A stretch of 15,227 nucleotides of DNA from Nocardia sp. (GCA_017354515.1 JAFMQT010000053.1:1-15227); one strand, 5' to 3'; numbered from the stretch's first letter, positions 6,973-13,942 are shown. Numbers and translations: made by a program. Notes: generated from the sequence alone by a model not told the origin.

Positions 6973-7008
6973 GACCCCCGAACCCGGCCTCGATGGGTTC
7001 GGGGGGTC
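6973..7008. terminator. Bidirectional terminator between the AhpD-like and sigma-factor genes
   Basis: CCCCCGAACCC (6975-6985) and GGGTTCGGGGG (6995-7005) form an 11-bp G+C-rich stem with a 9-nt loop in the 43-bp gap between the two convergent genes; it reaches the sigma-factor stop codon (7007-7009). There is no T-run, which is usual in actinobacteria. It can end transcripts from both sides. Confidence 0.75.
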
Positions 7009-7933
7009 AGCGCATCACCCGGGTGAGTTTGTCCGGGTTGGCCTGGTCGTAAATCGCGACGATTTTTCCCTCGCGCAGGGCGAACGTCTGTAGATGTGCG
7101 TCCAGGTCCTTGTGCGTGTCATCGCCGGGATGTGGCGGCAGGTAGAAGCCCAGATCCCCATTGACCAGCACCGGAACCCCGGCCCGCAGACCCTCGGCCA
7201 GATACATCCGGCGCAGGCCCTGGAAGAACCGCACGATCTTGTCGGCTCCCCGCATGATCTGCCGGGTGGTTTTGGCCTTGCCGTCCGAATCTCCGACCAG
7301 TACCGCATCCGGGTGCAGCAGTTCGGTAACCGCCCGCATGTCTCCCGAAATGAATGCTGTCACAACCTGTTCCAGGACCGCCCGCTGTTGTTCCATGGCG
7401 GCGCGGTCCGGTGGATCGGCTTCGGCCACCGCACGGCGCCCGCGCGAGCCGTGCTGGCGTGCGGTCTGCACCGTGCACCCCAGAATGTCCGCGATCTCGG
7501 CGAACGACACCCCGAACGCGTCGTGCAGCACGAAGGCCACCCGCTGCTCGGGAGTCAGCCGATCCAGCACCACCATGGCCGCCATCCGCACCCCGTCGTC
7601 GCGAACGACCACATCGAGGGGATCCTCGCCCGGCTGTTCGGTGAGCGGCCGCACGATCGGTTCCGGAAGCCATTGCCCCACATAGGTTTCCCGCCGCGCG
7701 GTCGCCGAACGCAGCCGATCCACGCAGATCCGGCTCACCACCGTCGTCAGCCACGGCGCGAGCTCGCGGATCTCCTCCCGCCGACCCTCGGAAAGCCCCG
7801 ACAGCCGCAACCACGACTCCTGCACCGCGTCCTCGGTATCGGCCACCGACCCGGTCAGCCGATACGCCACCGAGATCAGATGCGCCCGCAGCCCGGAGAA
7901 CTCACCGGCGAGCGATTCCAGCGTGGTCACCAC
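7007..7933 (-). CDS. sigJ: ECF41-family RNA polymerase sigma factor with SnoaL-like C-terminal domain (SigJ-like)
   Basis: This 308-residue factor is of the ECF41 group, to which M. tuberculosis SigJ belongs. Region 2 is at about 10-80 (YRLTGSVADTEDAVQESWLR) and region 4 at about 118-170 (LTPEQRVAFVLHDAFGVSFA, then EIADILGCTVQTARQ). A SnoaL/NTF2-like domain spans about 180-308 and in this group regulates the sigma core in place of an anti-sigma factor. Group marks are present: WLPEP in the linker (88-92), a DGGGKA-like DSDGKA (215-220) and NPDKL (299-303). Two adjacent GTG codons (7933, 7930) can start it; neither has a clear ribosome binding site. It is convergent with an AhpD/CMD gene, the classical ECF41 partner. 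The symbol reflects family membership, not proven orthology, because these genomes often carry several ECF41 paralogues. Confidence 0.9.
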   Translation of the reverse strand: MVTTLESLAGEFSGLRAHLISVAYRLTGSVADTEDAVQESWLRLSGLSEGRREEIRELAPWLTTVVSRICVDRLRSATARRETYVGQWLPEPIVRPLTEQPGEDPLDVVVRDDGVRMAAMVVLDRLTPEQRVAFVLHDAFGVSFAEIADILGCTVQTARQHGSRGRRAVAEADPPDRAAMEQQRAVLEQVVTAFISGDMRAVTELLHPDAVLVGDSDGKAKTTRQIMRGADKIVRFFQGLRRMYLAEGLRAGVPVLVNGDLGFYLPPHPGDDTHKDLDAHLQTFALREGKIVAIYDQANPDKLTRVMR

Positions 7934-8016
7934 CCGATCGTGTCACAGCCGCGCGGCCGACGGTACGAGGGGCTTGCCGGATCTGCAACCTGACCGGCGT
8001 GGATAGGCTCGAACTT

Positions 8017-9228
8017 CTACACAATGCCTTGGGCGCGGAGGGATTCGATTTCCTGCGGGGACTTGCCGAGTAGGCCCGCGTAGACTTCGTCGTTGTGCTG
8101 GCCGGGGCGGGCCGAGCCGGCGTTGCGGATGGTGCCCGGTGATTCCGAGAGGACCGGGATTACGCCTGGGCCCTTCACATTTCGGTTCACCCGCTCGTCG
8201 TAATGGTCGGCGATCATGCCGCGGGCGTTGAGCTGGGGGTCGGTGACCACCTCGGCCACGGTGTTGATGGGTCCGCTGATCACACCTGCCGCGCTGAGGG
8301 TTTCGATGATCTCGTCCGGTTGGCGCAGGCCGGCCCATTCGCCGATGATGGCGTCGAGTTCGTCCTGGTTGCGGCCGCGGGCGGTGTGATCGACGAAGCG
8401 TTCGTCGTCGGCGAGTTCGGGCCGGTCCATGGCCCCGCACAGGCGGCGGAAGACGGTGTCCTGGTTGGCGGCGATCACCACCCAGCTGCCGTCGGCGCTG
8501 CGGTAGATATTCGAGGGGGCGATTCCCTCCAGCCGGGTGCCCGACGGTCCGCGCACCACGCCGCCGATATCGTAGTCGGGGATCGTGGATTCCTGTACGG
8601 CCAAACAGGATTCGGTGAGTGCGGCATCGACGATCTGCCCTCTGCCGGTGACCGTGCGCCGGTACAGCGCGGCGAGTGCGCCCTGGGCGGCGAACATACC
8701 GGCCAGACTGTCACCCAGGGACAGGGCCAGCCGCGGCGGCGGACCGCCCGGGAATCCGTTCATATGCCGCAGTCCGCTGGCGGCCTCGGCCACCGAGGCG
8801 TAGCCGGCCTTACCGGCATCGGGCCCGGTCTGCCCGTATCCGGAGACCCGGACCAGGATGATGCGCGGATTGCGTTCGGAGAGTACGTCGTATCCCAGCC
8901 CCCACCGCTCGAGCGTGCCCGGACGTAGGTTCTCCACGATGATGTCGGACTTGTCGGCCAGTTCCAGGAACAGATCCCGGCCGGCGTCCTCGCGCAGATT
9001 CAGCGTGACGGCCTTCTTGTTGCGGGCGTGCACGGTCCAGAAGAACCGGTGCCCGTTCAATTCGGCCTGCCCCCAGGTGCGCAGCGGGTCCGGGGTGTCG
9101 GGCGGTTCGAGTTTGATGACCTCGGCGCCCATATCGCCGAGCAGGCGCCCGGCGAACGGCCCGGAGATCAGGGTGCCGATCTCGAGTACCCGGATCCCGT
9201 CGAGCGCACCGGTTGTCTGGGAGTCCAT
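8017..9228 (-). CDS. Family III CoA-transferase (CaiB/BaiF type)
   Basis: This 403-residue enzyme is of the CaiB/BaiF/formyl-CoA transferase family, which moves CoA between carboxylic acids. Typical blocks are GIRVLEIGTLISGPFAGRLL (11-30), GDMGAEVIKLEPP (31-43), FFWTVHARNKKAVTLNL (62-78), VENLRPGTLERWGLGYD (98-114), SGYGQTGP (129-136) and GRGQIVDAALTES (196-208). Asp173 in LSLGDSLAGMFAA aligns with the family's catalytic aspartate. Length is normal for the family. ATG 9228 has AGGAGA about 10 nt upstream, longer than ideal. The gene starts 29 bp after the alpha/beta hydrolase stop and is the last of a three-gene operon. In that setting it probably activates a ring-cleavage or side-chain acid for beta-oxidation-like breakdown. 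Donor and acceptor acids cannot be told from sequence. Confidence 0.92.
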   Translation of the reverse strand: MDSQTTGALDGIRVLEIGTLISGPFAGRLLGDMGAEVIKLEPPDTPDPLRTWGQAELNGHRFFWTVHARNKKAVTLNLREDAGRDLFLELADKSDIIVENLRPGTLERWGLGYDVLSERNPRIILVRVSGYGQTGPDAGKAGYASVAEAASGLRHMNGFPGGPPPRLALSLGDSLAGMFAAQGALAALYRRTVTGRGQIVDAALTESCLAVQESTIPDYDIGGVVRGPSGTRLEGIAPSNIYRSADGSWVVIAANQDTVFRRLCGAMDRPELADDERFVDHTARGRNQDELDAIIGEWAGLRQPDEIIETLSAAGVISGPINTVAEVVTDPQLNARGMIADHYDERVNRNVKGPGVIPVLSESPGTIRNAGSARPGQHNDEVYAGLLGKSPQEIESLRAQGIV

Positions 9229-9257
9229 CGGGCCAGTATCTCCTGTGCTTCTGGTGT

Positions 9258-10430
9258 CTACGCCGCCGGGCCGAAGTCGCGCTCGCGCAACCAGCCGTCG
9301 ACGATGCCGATCGCCTCGGCGAGCGGTTCGCGCTGGTCGGCGCCCAGATAGTAGTGGTTGGCGCCCTTGATCTCGTGGATCTGCTTATCCTGCGATCCGA
9401 GGGCCGCGAAGATCGCGTGACCGTGCGCCGGCGTGCACACATTGTCGGCGGAGTTGAAGATCACCAGGGCCGGGACCGCGATATCGGGCCCGCACGCCAC
9501 CGCGTCACCGCGGGCGTCGTCCAGACTCCACTGCGAGAGCCAGCTGCGCAGCGTGGTGAACCGGGCCAGTCCGAACGCGCCCGAATTCACCTCCTGCGGC
9601 TCGCCCAGATACGACTCGCCGGGAGTGCGGTCGTTGGGGTCGATGGTGGCGTCCAGCACCTGCGGATCGGCCATGGTTCCGTGCACGACGAAACAGAACT
9701 CGTCCTGCGGGCGGTCGGAATTCTGGATGGTGGCCAGTTTCTCCTTGACCCACTGGGTGATTCGCCGGTTCCGATCGGCCTGCGCCCGGCGGAAGCGCTC
9801 CAGGAATTCGGCGGAGTAGGGCGGTTGGTTCGGATTGTCCGGGTTGTAGAGATCGAGTTCCGGATCGCGCTTGCTCGGATCGGTCTCGTCCAGGATCGCC
9901 GGATCGATACATTCGGTGAGGGTGTGGTGCCGGCTGATATGCGCGGCCATCAGCATGATCGCGTCCACCGGAGGCAGATCCAGCGTGGTCAGGTCGGGGC
10001 CGTCCCCGGATGGGCTGGAGGTGACCGTCGGCTTGGCGGCCTGCTGCTGGTAATACACCGACAGCGATCCGCCGCCGCTCCAGCCCAGCAGTACGACCTT
10101 CCGGTATCCGAGGCGGGTTTTCGCGTGCCGGACGGTCTCGCCGAGGTCCTGCACCACCTTCTCCATCAGCAGTGCGGTGTCCGCGCCGCGATAACGGCTG
10201 TTGGCGACGATGATGTGATGGCCGGCCTTGGCCAGCGCGGTCACGATCGGCAGGTAGGTGCCGCTGGAGACCGGATGCATCAGCACCAGCACCGTATCGG
10301 ACCGGCCGCCTTCGGGTTTCACCAGAATCGAATCGAGGGTGATCAGTTCGGTGGTCCCGCCGTAGGCGTCGCGGGTGCCGGAGGTGTTTGCGTAGGGGAT
10401 CACGTACGCGGTGCGCTGGACGTGCGACAT
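9258..10430 (-). CDS. Alpha/beta hydrolase
   Basis: This 390-residue hydrolase has strand-nucleophile elbow VVLLGWSGGGSLS (112-124) with Ser118. Candidate catalytic partners are Asp329 in IFNSADNVCTPAH and His359 in GANHYYLG. An oxyanion-side motif LVLMHPVSSGTYLP (48-61) comes before the elbow. A long insertion between about 130 and 260 probably forms a lid over the active site and is the part most likely to set substrate choice. No signal peptide is seen, so it is cytoplasmic. ATG 10430 is preceded by only a weak AGGCAGG-like site. It starts 31 bp after the dioxygenase-like gene and ends 29 bp before the CoA-transferase gene, a tight operon. A role in hydrolysing a ring-cleavage product or an ester substrate is suggested by context only. 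Confidence 0.87.
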   Translation of the reverse strand: MSHVQRTAYVIPYANTSGTRDAYGGTTELITLDSILVKPEGGRSDTVLVLMHPVSSGTYLPIVTALAKAGHHIIVANSRYRGADTALLMEKVVQDLGETVRHAKTRLGYRKVVLLGWSGGGSLSVYYQQQAAKPTVTSSPSGDGPDLTTLDLPPVDAIMLMAAHISRHHTLTECIDPAILDETDPSKRDPELDLYNPDNPNQPPYSAEFLERFRRAQADRNRRITQWVKEKLATIQNSDRPQDEFCFVVHGTMADPQVLDATIDPNDRTPGESYLGEPQEVNSGAFGLARFTTLRSWLSQWSLDDARGDAVACGPDIAVPALVIFNSADNVCTPAHGHAIFAALGSQDKQIHEIKGANHYYLGADQREPLAEAIGIVDGWLRERDFGPAA

Positions 10431-10461
10431 AGGTGCCTGCCTTGATCGTTCGGCGGAGGTG

Positions 10462-11553
10462 TCAGTGGGCGTGCAGATTCGCGGCCAGCACTTCGGGGGA
10501 GGGAGTCAGGCGGCGGCGGGTGTCGACCGCGATGGTGGTCCACCCGATCTCGGTGATCTGGCCGGCTTTGCTCCGTGCTCGCTCACGCATCTTCTCGGGT
10601 GCGCCGTGGTGCACTCCCTGCGGGGCGTGCGAGAGTAGTCCGGGAACCATCGGCACCCCGTACATCTCGCCGCCGTGGAAGAAGGCGATCTCGTCGTAGT
10701 CGGTATTGCGGTGGTACCAGGGAATGGTTTCGGTGCCGGGCGCCGATTCGGCGCGCTTGGGCAGGAAGTTCATGATGTAGACGCCGGTGGCCTGCATGAA
10801 CAGGTGGACGGTGGCCGGCAGGTGCACCGTATCGGACAGGATCACGTTGTAGTCGGCGATATTGAACGTGAACGGGAAGTTGTCGCCCTGCCAGCCCACC
10901 ACGTCGAGGGGATGATGCCGGTAGAACAGGGAGGTCGGTCCGCCGTCGTGGACCAGGCGCACCTCGTATTCGTCGCGGCCGTCGCCTTCGTGCGCCTCGG
11001 GTTCGGGGACGGTGATCTTGGTGGGGTCGAACGGGAAGTGCCGCCCGAGCGGACCCGCCGGCGGGACCCGGAACTCCTCGGCGGATTCGACCATCAGCAG
11101 GGTGGTTTCGCTGTCCGGAATCTGCCGGAAGGTGCAGGCCTTCGGGATGTACACCCAGTCGCCCTCGCGGTAGCGCAGCGGGCCGAACTCGGTTTCCAGC
11201 AGTCCGGATCCCTTGTGCACGAACGAGAGCACATCGCCGTCGATATACCGTGAGTGGAACGGCATCTCGGCGCAGCGGCGGCTCAGGAAGATCCGGCAGT
11301 CCGGATTGGAGAACAGCAGCAGGGGCGCGCCGTCGGCATCGGTGGCATCGGTGGGCTTCAGGCCGTCGCAGAGGATGTCGACCGGCGCGAGCGGGCCCTG
11401 GGCCCGGTACTCCATCGGATCGTTGACCCGATACAGCTGGGCGGTGCGGCCGGTGAAACCGCCCTTACCCAATTCGTCGTCCTTGAGGCCGTCGAGATCG
11501 GCGTGCATCCGATCCGGCGTCGTGCCTTTCCGCAGGTGCACAAAGGATTCCAT
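10462..11553 (-). CDS. Homogentisate 1,2-dioxygenase-like cupin ring-cleavage enzyme
   Basis: This 363-residue protein matches the shorter bacterial branch of homogentisate 1,2-dioxygenases, Fe(II) enzymes that open dihydroxy-aromatic rings. The N-terminus MESFVHLRKG...HADLDGL and GKGGFTGRTAQLYRVNDP is typical. The iron site is recognisable: YHRNTDYDE (280-288) supplies His281 and Glu288, and SHAPQGVHHG (308-317) supplies His315 or His316. A first cupin half contains HKGSGLLETEFGPLRYREGD (113-132). No tyrosine-degradation partners (fumarylacetoacetase, maleylacetoacetate isomerase, HPPD) are next to it; instead it heads an operon with an alpha/beta hydrolase and a CoA-transferase. The true substrate may therefore be another gentisate- or homogentisate-like compound. 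ATG 11553 has a GAGGA rather far upstream. Expression is probably controlled by the divergent TetR. Confidence 0.85.
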   Translation of the reverse strand: MESFVHLRKGTTPDRMHADLDGLKDDELGKGGFTGRTAQLYRVNDPMEYRAQGPLAPVDILCDGLKPTDATDADGAPLLLFSNPDCRIFLSRRCAEMPFHSRYIDGDVLSFVHKGSGLLETEFGPLRYREGDWVYIPKACTFRQIPDSETTLLMVESAEEFRVPPAGPLGRHFPFDPTKITVPEPEAHEGDGRDEYEVRLVHDGGPTSLFYRHHPLDVVGWQGDNFPFTFNIADYNVILSDTVHLPATVHLFMQATGVYIMNFLPKRAESAPGTETIPWYHRNTDYDEIAFFHGGEMYGVPMVPGLLSHAPQGVHHGAPEKMRERARSKAGQITEIGWTTIAVDTRRRLTPSPEVLAANLHAH

Positions 11554-11651
11554 GACAGCGTCCGTCCTCGTCGGGGCCCGGACACGGCGGTAGCGCGAAC
11601 GGGAGGTACCCGCTCGCGTTCCGCGGCGTCGCGGAGCAAGTCGATATCCTC

Positions 11652-11680
11652 ACATTCGCAGACAAATTGATAGGTGTCAA
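11652..11680 (-). promoter_or_regulatory. Candidate promoter of the dioxygenase-hydrolase-CoA-transferase operon
   Basis: On the minus strand a perfect TTGACA (11680-11675) is followed after 17 nt by GAATGT (11657-11652), acceptable as a -10 of the nAnnnT kind. The leader would be about 90 nt before ATG 11553. The -35 lies inside the 16-bp operator palindrome, so a bound TetR dimer would block it. Confidence 0.5.
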
Positions 11681-11681
11681 T
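11666..11681. promoter_or_regulatory. TetR operator-like palindrome in the divergent spacer
   Basis: The half-sites ATTGATA (11666-11672) and TGTCAAT (11675-11681) are inverted around GG and differ at one position, a 16-bp site of the usual TetR-operator size. It covers the minus-strand -35 of the catabolic operon and touches the plus-strand -10 of tetR, so one dimer could repress both directions. Confidence 0.6.
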
Positions 11682-11693
11682 ATAATCGGCGTA
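11681..11693 (+). promoter_or_regulatory. Leaderless-type promoter of the TetR gene
   Basis: A perfect TATAAT (11681-11686) is followed after six bases by the A of ATG 11693. That is the expected distance from a -10 to the transcription start. No Shine-Dalgarno sequence lies before the ATG. Both facts fit a leaderless mRNA, which is common in Mycobacteriales. No good -35 is visible. Confidence 0.55.
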
Positions 11694-12370
11694 TGGACAC
11701 CGAGGTCGCTCCGGAGCCGAACGAGTCGCGCAAACAAAGAGGTCGACCGCCCGCCGGTGACTCACCGGCGACGCTGGACGAGATCCTCACCGCGGCGCTG
11801 CGGGTGTTCGCGCGCGACGGTTTCGCGGGTGCCTCGGTGGCGGCGATCAACCGGGAACTCGGGGTCAGTCACAACCTGATTCATCAGCGCTTCGGATCCA
11901 AAGAGGCGCTGTGGTATTCGGTGGTGGACTGGATCTTCGACCATGCGGTCACGCTGTTGCGCATCCAGCCGCCGCAACGCGATCTCGAACCGCTGGAAGA
12001 ATTTCGCGAGGGCATCATCCGCTTCCTCGAGCTGCAGGCGGAATATCCTGATGTGGTCCGTTTGATCAGTATGGAAGCCGCGATAGAAGGACCCCGCCTG
12101 ACCTATCTCTACGATCGCCACATCGAGCCCATGCTGGTCATCCTCGCCGAACCGCTCAAGCCTCTGATCCACGAGAAGAAGCTGACCCGCAATGACCTAC
12201 GCTCCATCCACTTCCTCATCGCCAACGGCGGCACCGCCCCGTTCGCGATGGAACCCCTGGCACTACGAATGGCCCCCGGCAACCCTGGATCCGGCGCTGC
12301 ACTGCGGCGTCACGCGCGCCTGGTTGCCGATACGATCGTCGCCGGAATCCGCGCCCGCGAGCAGGGGTGA
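11693..12370 (+). CDS. TetR-family transcriptional regulator
   Basis: This 225-residue protein has a basic N-terminus (KQRGRPPAGD) followed by a TetR helix-turn-helix at about 28-74: LDEILTAALRVFARDGFAGA, then SVAAINRELGVSHNLIHQRF and GSKEALW. The ligand-binding half (about 80-225) is helical and not conserved, so the inducer cannot be read. It is divergent from the dioxygenase operon across a 139-bp spacer with an operator-like palindrome over both promoters. That is the classical arrangement of a local repressor that senses the pathway substrate or a CoA-ester intermediate. ATG 11693 is supported by the leaderless-type promoter immediately upstream. Confidence 0.92.
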   Translation: MDTEVAPEPNESRKQRGRPPAGDSPATLDEILTAALRVFARDGFAGASVAAINRELGVSHNLIHQRFGSKEALWYSVVDWIFDHAVTLLRIQPPQRDLEPLEEFREGIIRFLELQAEYPDVVRLISMEAAIEGPRLTYLYDRHIEPMLVILAEPLKPLIHEKKLTRNDLRSIHFLIANGGTAPFAMEPLALRMAPGNPGSGAALRRHARLVADTIVAGIRAREQG

Positions 12371-12390
12371 GTCCCTGGGCGTGATCAGCC

Positions 12391-12424
12391 GGGCGTTGCG
12401 CGCCCTACTGGCCGTGCTGCGGCC
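12391..12424 (+). terminator. Tandem small hairpins after tetR
   Basis: GGGCG/CGCCC (12391-12395 with 12401-12405) and GGCCG/CGGCC (12410-12414 with 12420-12424) form two 5-bp stems with 5-nt loops, 21 bp after the tetR stop. No T-run follows. They may end the tetR transcript, but short G+C-rich hairpins arise easily by chance here. Confidence 0.3.
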
Positions 12425-12474
12425 GAGCGGGTGTGCCGCCGGCGGTTGACGGTGGCGGGTGCGGATCGCGCCGG

Positions 12475-12487
12475 TAGCCTGGGATCA
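12475..12487 (+). promoter_or_regulatory. Leaderless-type -10 before the broken Ddn-like gene
   Basis: TAGCCT (12475-12480, TAnnnT) is followed after six bases by ATG 12487, the same spacing as at tetR, and there is no ribosome binding site. A TTGACG at 12446-12451 is 23 bp away, too far for a normal -35. The element supports a once functional gene starting at 12487. Confidence 0.45.
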
Positions 12488-12781
12488 TGTCGGTGGTAGC
12501 CGGAGTGGTCTCCGCCCTCACGCGGTTCGGTAACCGGCGTGGAATCTATGCCGGCCGCCGGTCGACGAAAGCGCATGTGGCGCTGTACCGATGGTCTCGG
12601 GGACGGATCGGCGGGAAACTTCCGGGATATCCGCCGTGTCGGCGGCCCGCTCCCGACGATCGAAGAATTCGCCCGGTCCATCATCGAGGCCATCGACGCG
12701 GACGTGCCCAGCGGGTACACCTTCTACATCGGCGGCGAGGACTACCAGCAGGTAGATGGGACTGTCAGCGAGGGCGGCTGA
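12487..12781 (+). pseudogene. Truncated Ddn-like nitroreductase joined to an unrecognised coding tail
   Basis: From ATG 12487 the first ~50 codons read as the N-terminus of a deazaflavin-dependent nitroreductase: a leading helix, then KAHVALYRWSRGRIGGKLPG, the family's YRxTGGRIGG...G block. The GRKSG core that should follow is absent in all three frames. After about 12640 this frame becomes Arg/Pro-rich and shadow-like. The +2 frame instead has strongly G+C-rich third positions and a protein-like sequence (GGPLPTIEEFARSIIEAIDA ... GYTFYIGGEDYQQVDG), ending at TGA 12779-12781. The region therefore looks like a 5' gene fragment fused to the 3' end of something else, with a frame change at roughly 12630-12650. 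I do not recognise the tail. An alternative is an 80-residue ORF from ATG 12539, but its first 30 residues look non-coding. Confidence 0.5.
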
Positions 12782-12791
12782 ACGCGGAGAT

Positions 12792-13763
12792 TCAGCTCGG
12801 TCCGAAGAACTCGTCGAGGCTGTTCGCGGTCAGCACTCTTTCGGTCCACACCTCGAACTGGTCGGCATCTGCGGCCTTCACTCGCTGGATTGTTGCGTCG
12901 GGAAGCTGCCCGAACTTGAGCGACAGCAGGCGCAACAGCATATGTGCTCGTTCATCCGCACGGAGTTGTTCGGCTGTGGTCATCGCGGCCTCCTTCGTCA
13001 GTGGACCGAGCTGGTCGACCACACGTGCCAGATCGCGGGCGCTGGTCTCGGACACTTTACTAATATAGGTGAACAGTGCGAGCAGGTCATGGCGTCCATT
13101 CGGGGATTCCTCGACTGCCTCGAGCACCTTGATATGTGGTCCGAGATCCCGGTCGAGGTGCTGGTTCTTGTATGCGATGCGGTGCAGGATCAGCATCAGC
13201 AGGACCACGGGGGTGAGGTCGCGGGCATAGAGTTCGGTGAAATCGACTCTGGCGAGATCGTCGACGACCACCCGGAATCGTGGCACCAGATCGCCGAGTC
13301 GCTGTCGAATACTGTGGTCGTTGCCGATCCGGTCCCACAGTTCGGTGGAATGGTTCCATCGCCAGGTGTTGGGACCGGAGTTCACAACCACCGGGACGAC
13401 GAGCGGATAGTGCTCGGCATGAGGGTGCTCGGTGAGGTGCTGATTCCAGATCCCGATGGTGTATTCGAGAGCCCGCAATGGCATGTGCTTATCCGGGGTG
13501 CTCTGGTGCTCGAGCATGAGGTGAATGAATCCGTCACGACCGGCCATCGGCGCCTTGAACAGTACATCGCCATCTCGGTTGCGGAGGTCGTCCAGCACGT
13601 ACCGGCTCGATGCGAGTTCCATGGCGTCCCAGTCGATTAGTGTGACAAGCCATTCCGGCAATACGGACTGCAACTCCCTGGTGGCTGCCGATGGGCTGGA
13701 CATGATCAGCCGGAACACCGAGTCGTGTGGATTATCCTGTGCCGCACCCATATTCGGCAACAT
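12792..13763 (-). CDS. Rpn-family recombination-promoting nuclease / putative transposase
   Basis: This 323-residue protein is of the Rpn (YhgA-like, PF04754) family, PD-(D/E)xK-type DNA nucleases that promote RecA-independent recombination in E. coli. The N-terminal nuclease domain is clear: HDSVFRLIMSSP (13-24), LPEWLVTLIDWDAMEL (35-50), YVLDDLRNRDGDVLFKA (55-71), then FIHLMLEHQSTPDKHMPLRA (79-98). Asp66 and Glu85-x-Gln87 are the expected catalytic residues, so the core looks intact. YPLVVPVVVNSGPNTWRW follows as in relatives. The helical C-terminal part is variable. Starts at 13763 or 13751 (MGAAQ) are both possible; neither has a good ribosome binding site. By eye it is less G+C-rich than its neighbours. 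It lies next to a broken gene and a large palindrome, which fits acquisition by transfer. No terminal repeats of an insertion sequence were found. Confidence 0.9.
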   Translation of the reverse strand: MLPNMGAAQDNPHDSVFRLIMSSPSAATRELQSVLPEWLVTLIDWDAMELASSRYVLDDLRNRDGDVLFKAPMAGRDGFIHLMLEHQSTPDKHMPLRALEYTIGIWNQHLTEHPHAEHYPLVVPVVVNSGPNTWRWNHSTELWDRIGNDHSIRQRLGDLVPRFRVVVDDLARVDFTELYARDLTPVVLLMLILHRIAYKNQHLDRDLGPHIKVLEAVEESPNGRHDLLALFTYISKVSETSARDLARVVDQLGPLTKEAAMTTAEQLRADERAHMLLRLLSLKFGQLPDATIQRVKAADADQFEVWTERVLTANSLDEFFGPS

Positions 13764-13850
13764 ACCGGCGAATTGTCAACACGCCCAAGTGGAAGGTTCG
13801 TGACACGCCACGGGTCGGCGATTCGTGCGGTGTGGCGTCCGGGGCGGTCA

Positions 13851-13866
13851 AGTTGTAGGTACAACT
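13851..13866. repeat. 16-bp palindrome with exact 7-bp arms
   Basis: AGTTGTA (13851-13857) and TACAACT (13860-13866) are exact inverted arms around GG. Size and central GG match the operator-like site in front of tetR (11666-11681), though the arms agree at only four of seven positions. It is a probable regulator-binding site. No regulator gene is adjacent. Confidence 0.5.
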
Positions 13867-13898
13867 CGCTCGGTGGTCCAGTGTGGTGGGGAACGGTT

Positions 13899-13942
13899 CG
13901 ATTCGGGAATTGAGTGGGATATCCCACCCGATTCCCGGATCG
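13899..13942. repeat. 44-bp near-perfect palindrome
   Basis: The two 22-base arms are centred between 13920 and 13921. Nineteen of 22 pairs are Watson-Crick, two more would be G-U in RNA, and one is mismatched. The inner 14 bp (GTGGGAT/ATCCCAC) and the CGGGAAT/ATTCCCG blocks at 13904-13910 and 13931-13937 are exact. GTGGGAT occurs again at 13942-13948. The stretch could form a cruciform or a long RNA hairpin. It lies upstream of both divergent genes, so it is not a simple terminator. Confidence 0.7.

Noticed and set aside
7941..7947. Exact TGTCACA next to the sigma-factor start, as a second ECF41 promoter
   Set aside because: On the strand where it reads TGTCACA it points away from the sigma gene, and there is no CGTC at 15-17 bp spacing. 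On the other strand it reads TGTGACA.
9213..10445. 410-codon plus-strand frame opposite the alpha/beta hydrolase
   Set aside because: The minus-strand frame has a full catalytic triad and family blocks; this frame is the antisense shadow.
12756..13640. 294-codon plus-strand frame opposite the Rpn gene
   Set aside because: Antisense shadow of the Rpn gene, whose PD-(D/E)xK motifs are clear on the other strand.
13750..13779. TTGACA-N18-GAATAT promoter for the Rpn gene
   Set aside because: The predicted transcript would start after both likely start codons, so it cannot serve the full gene as placed.
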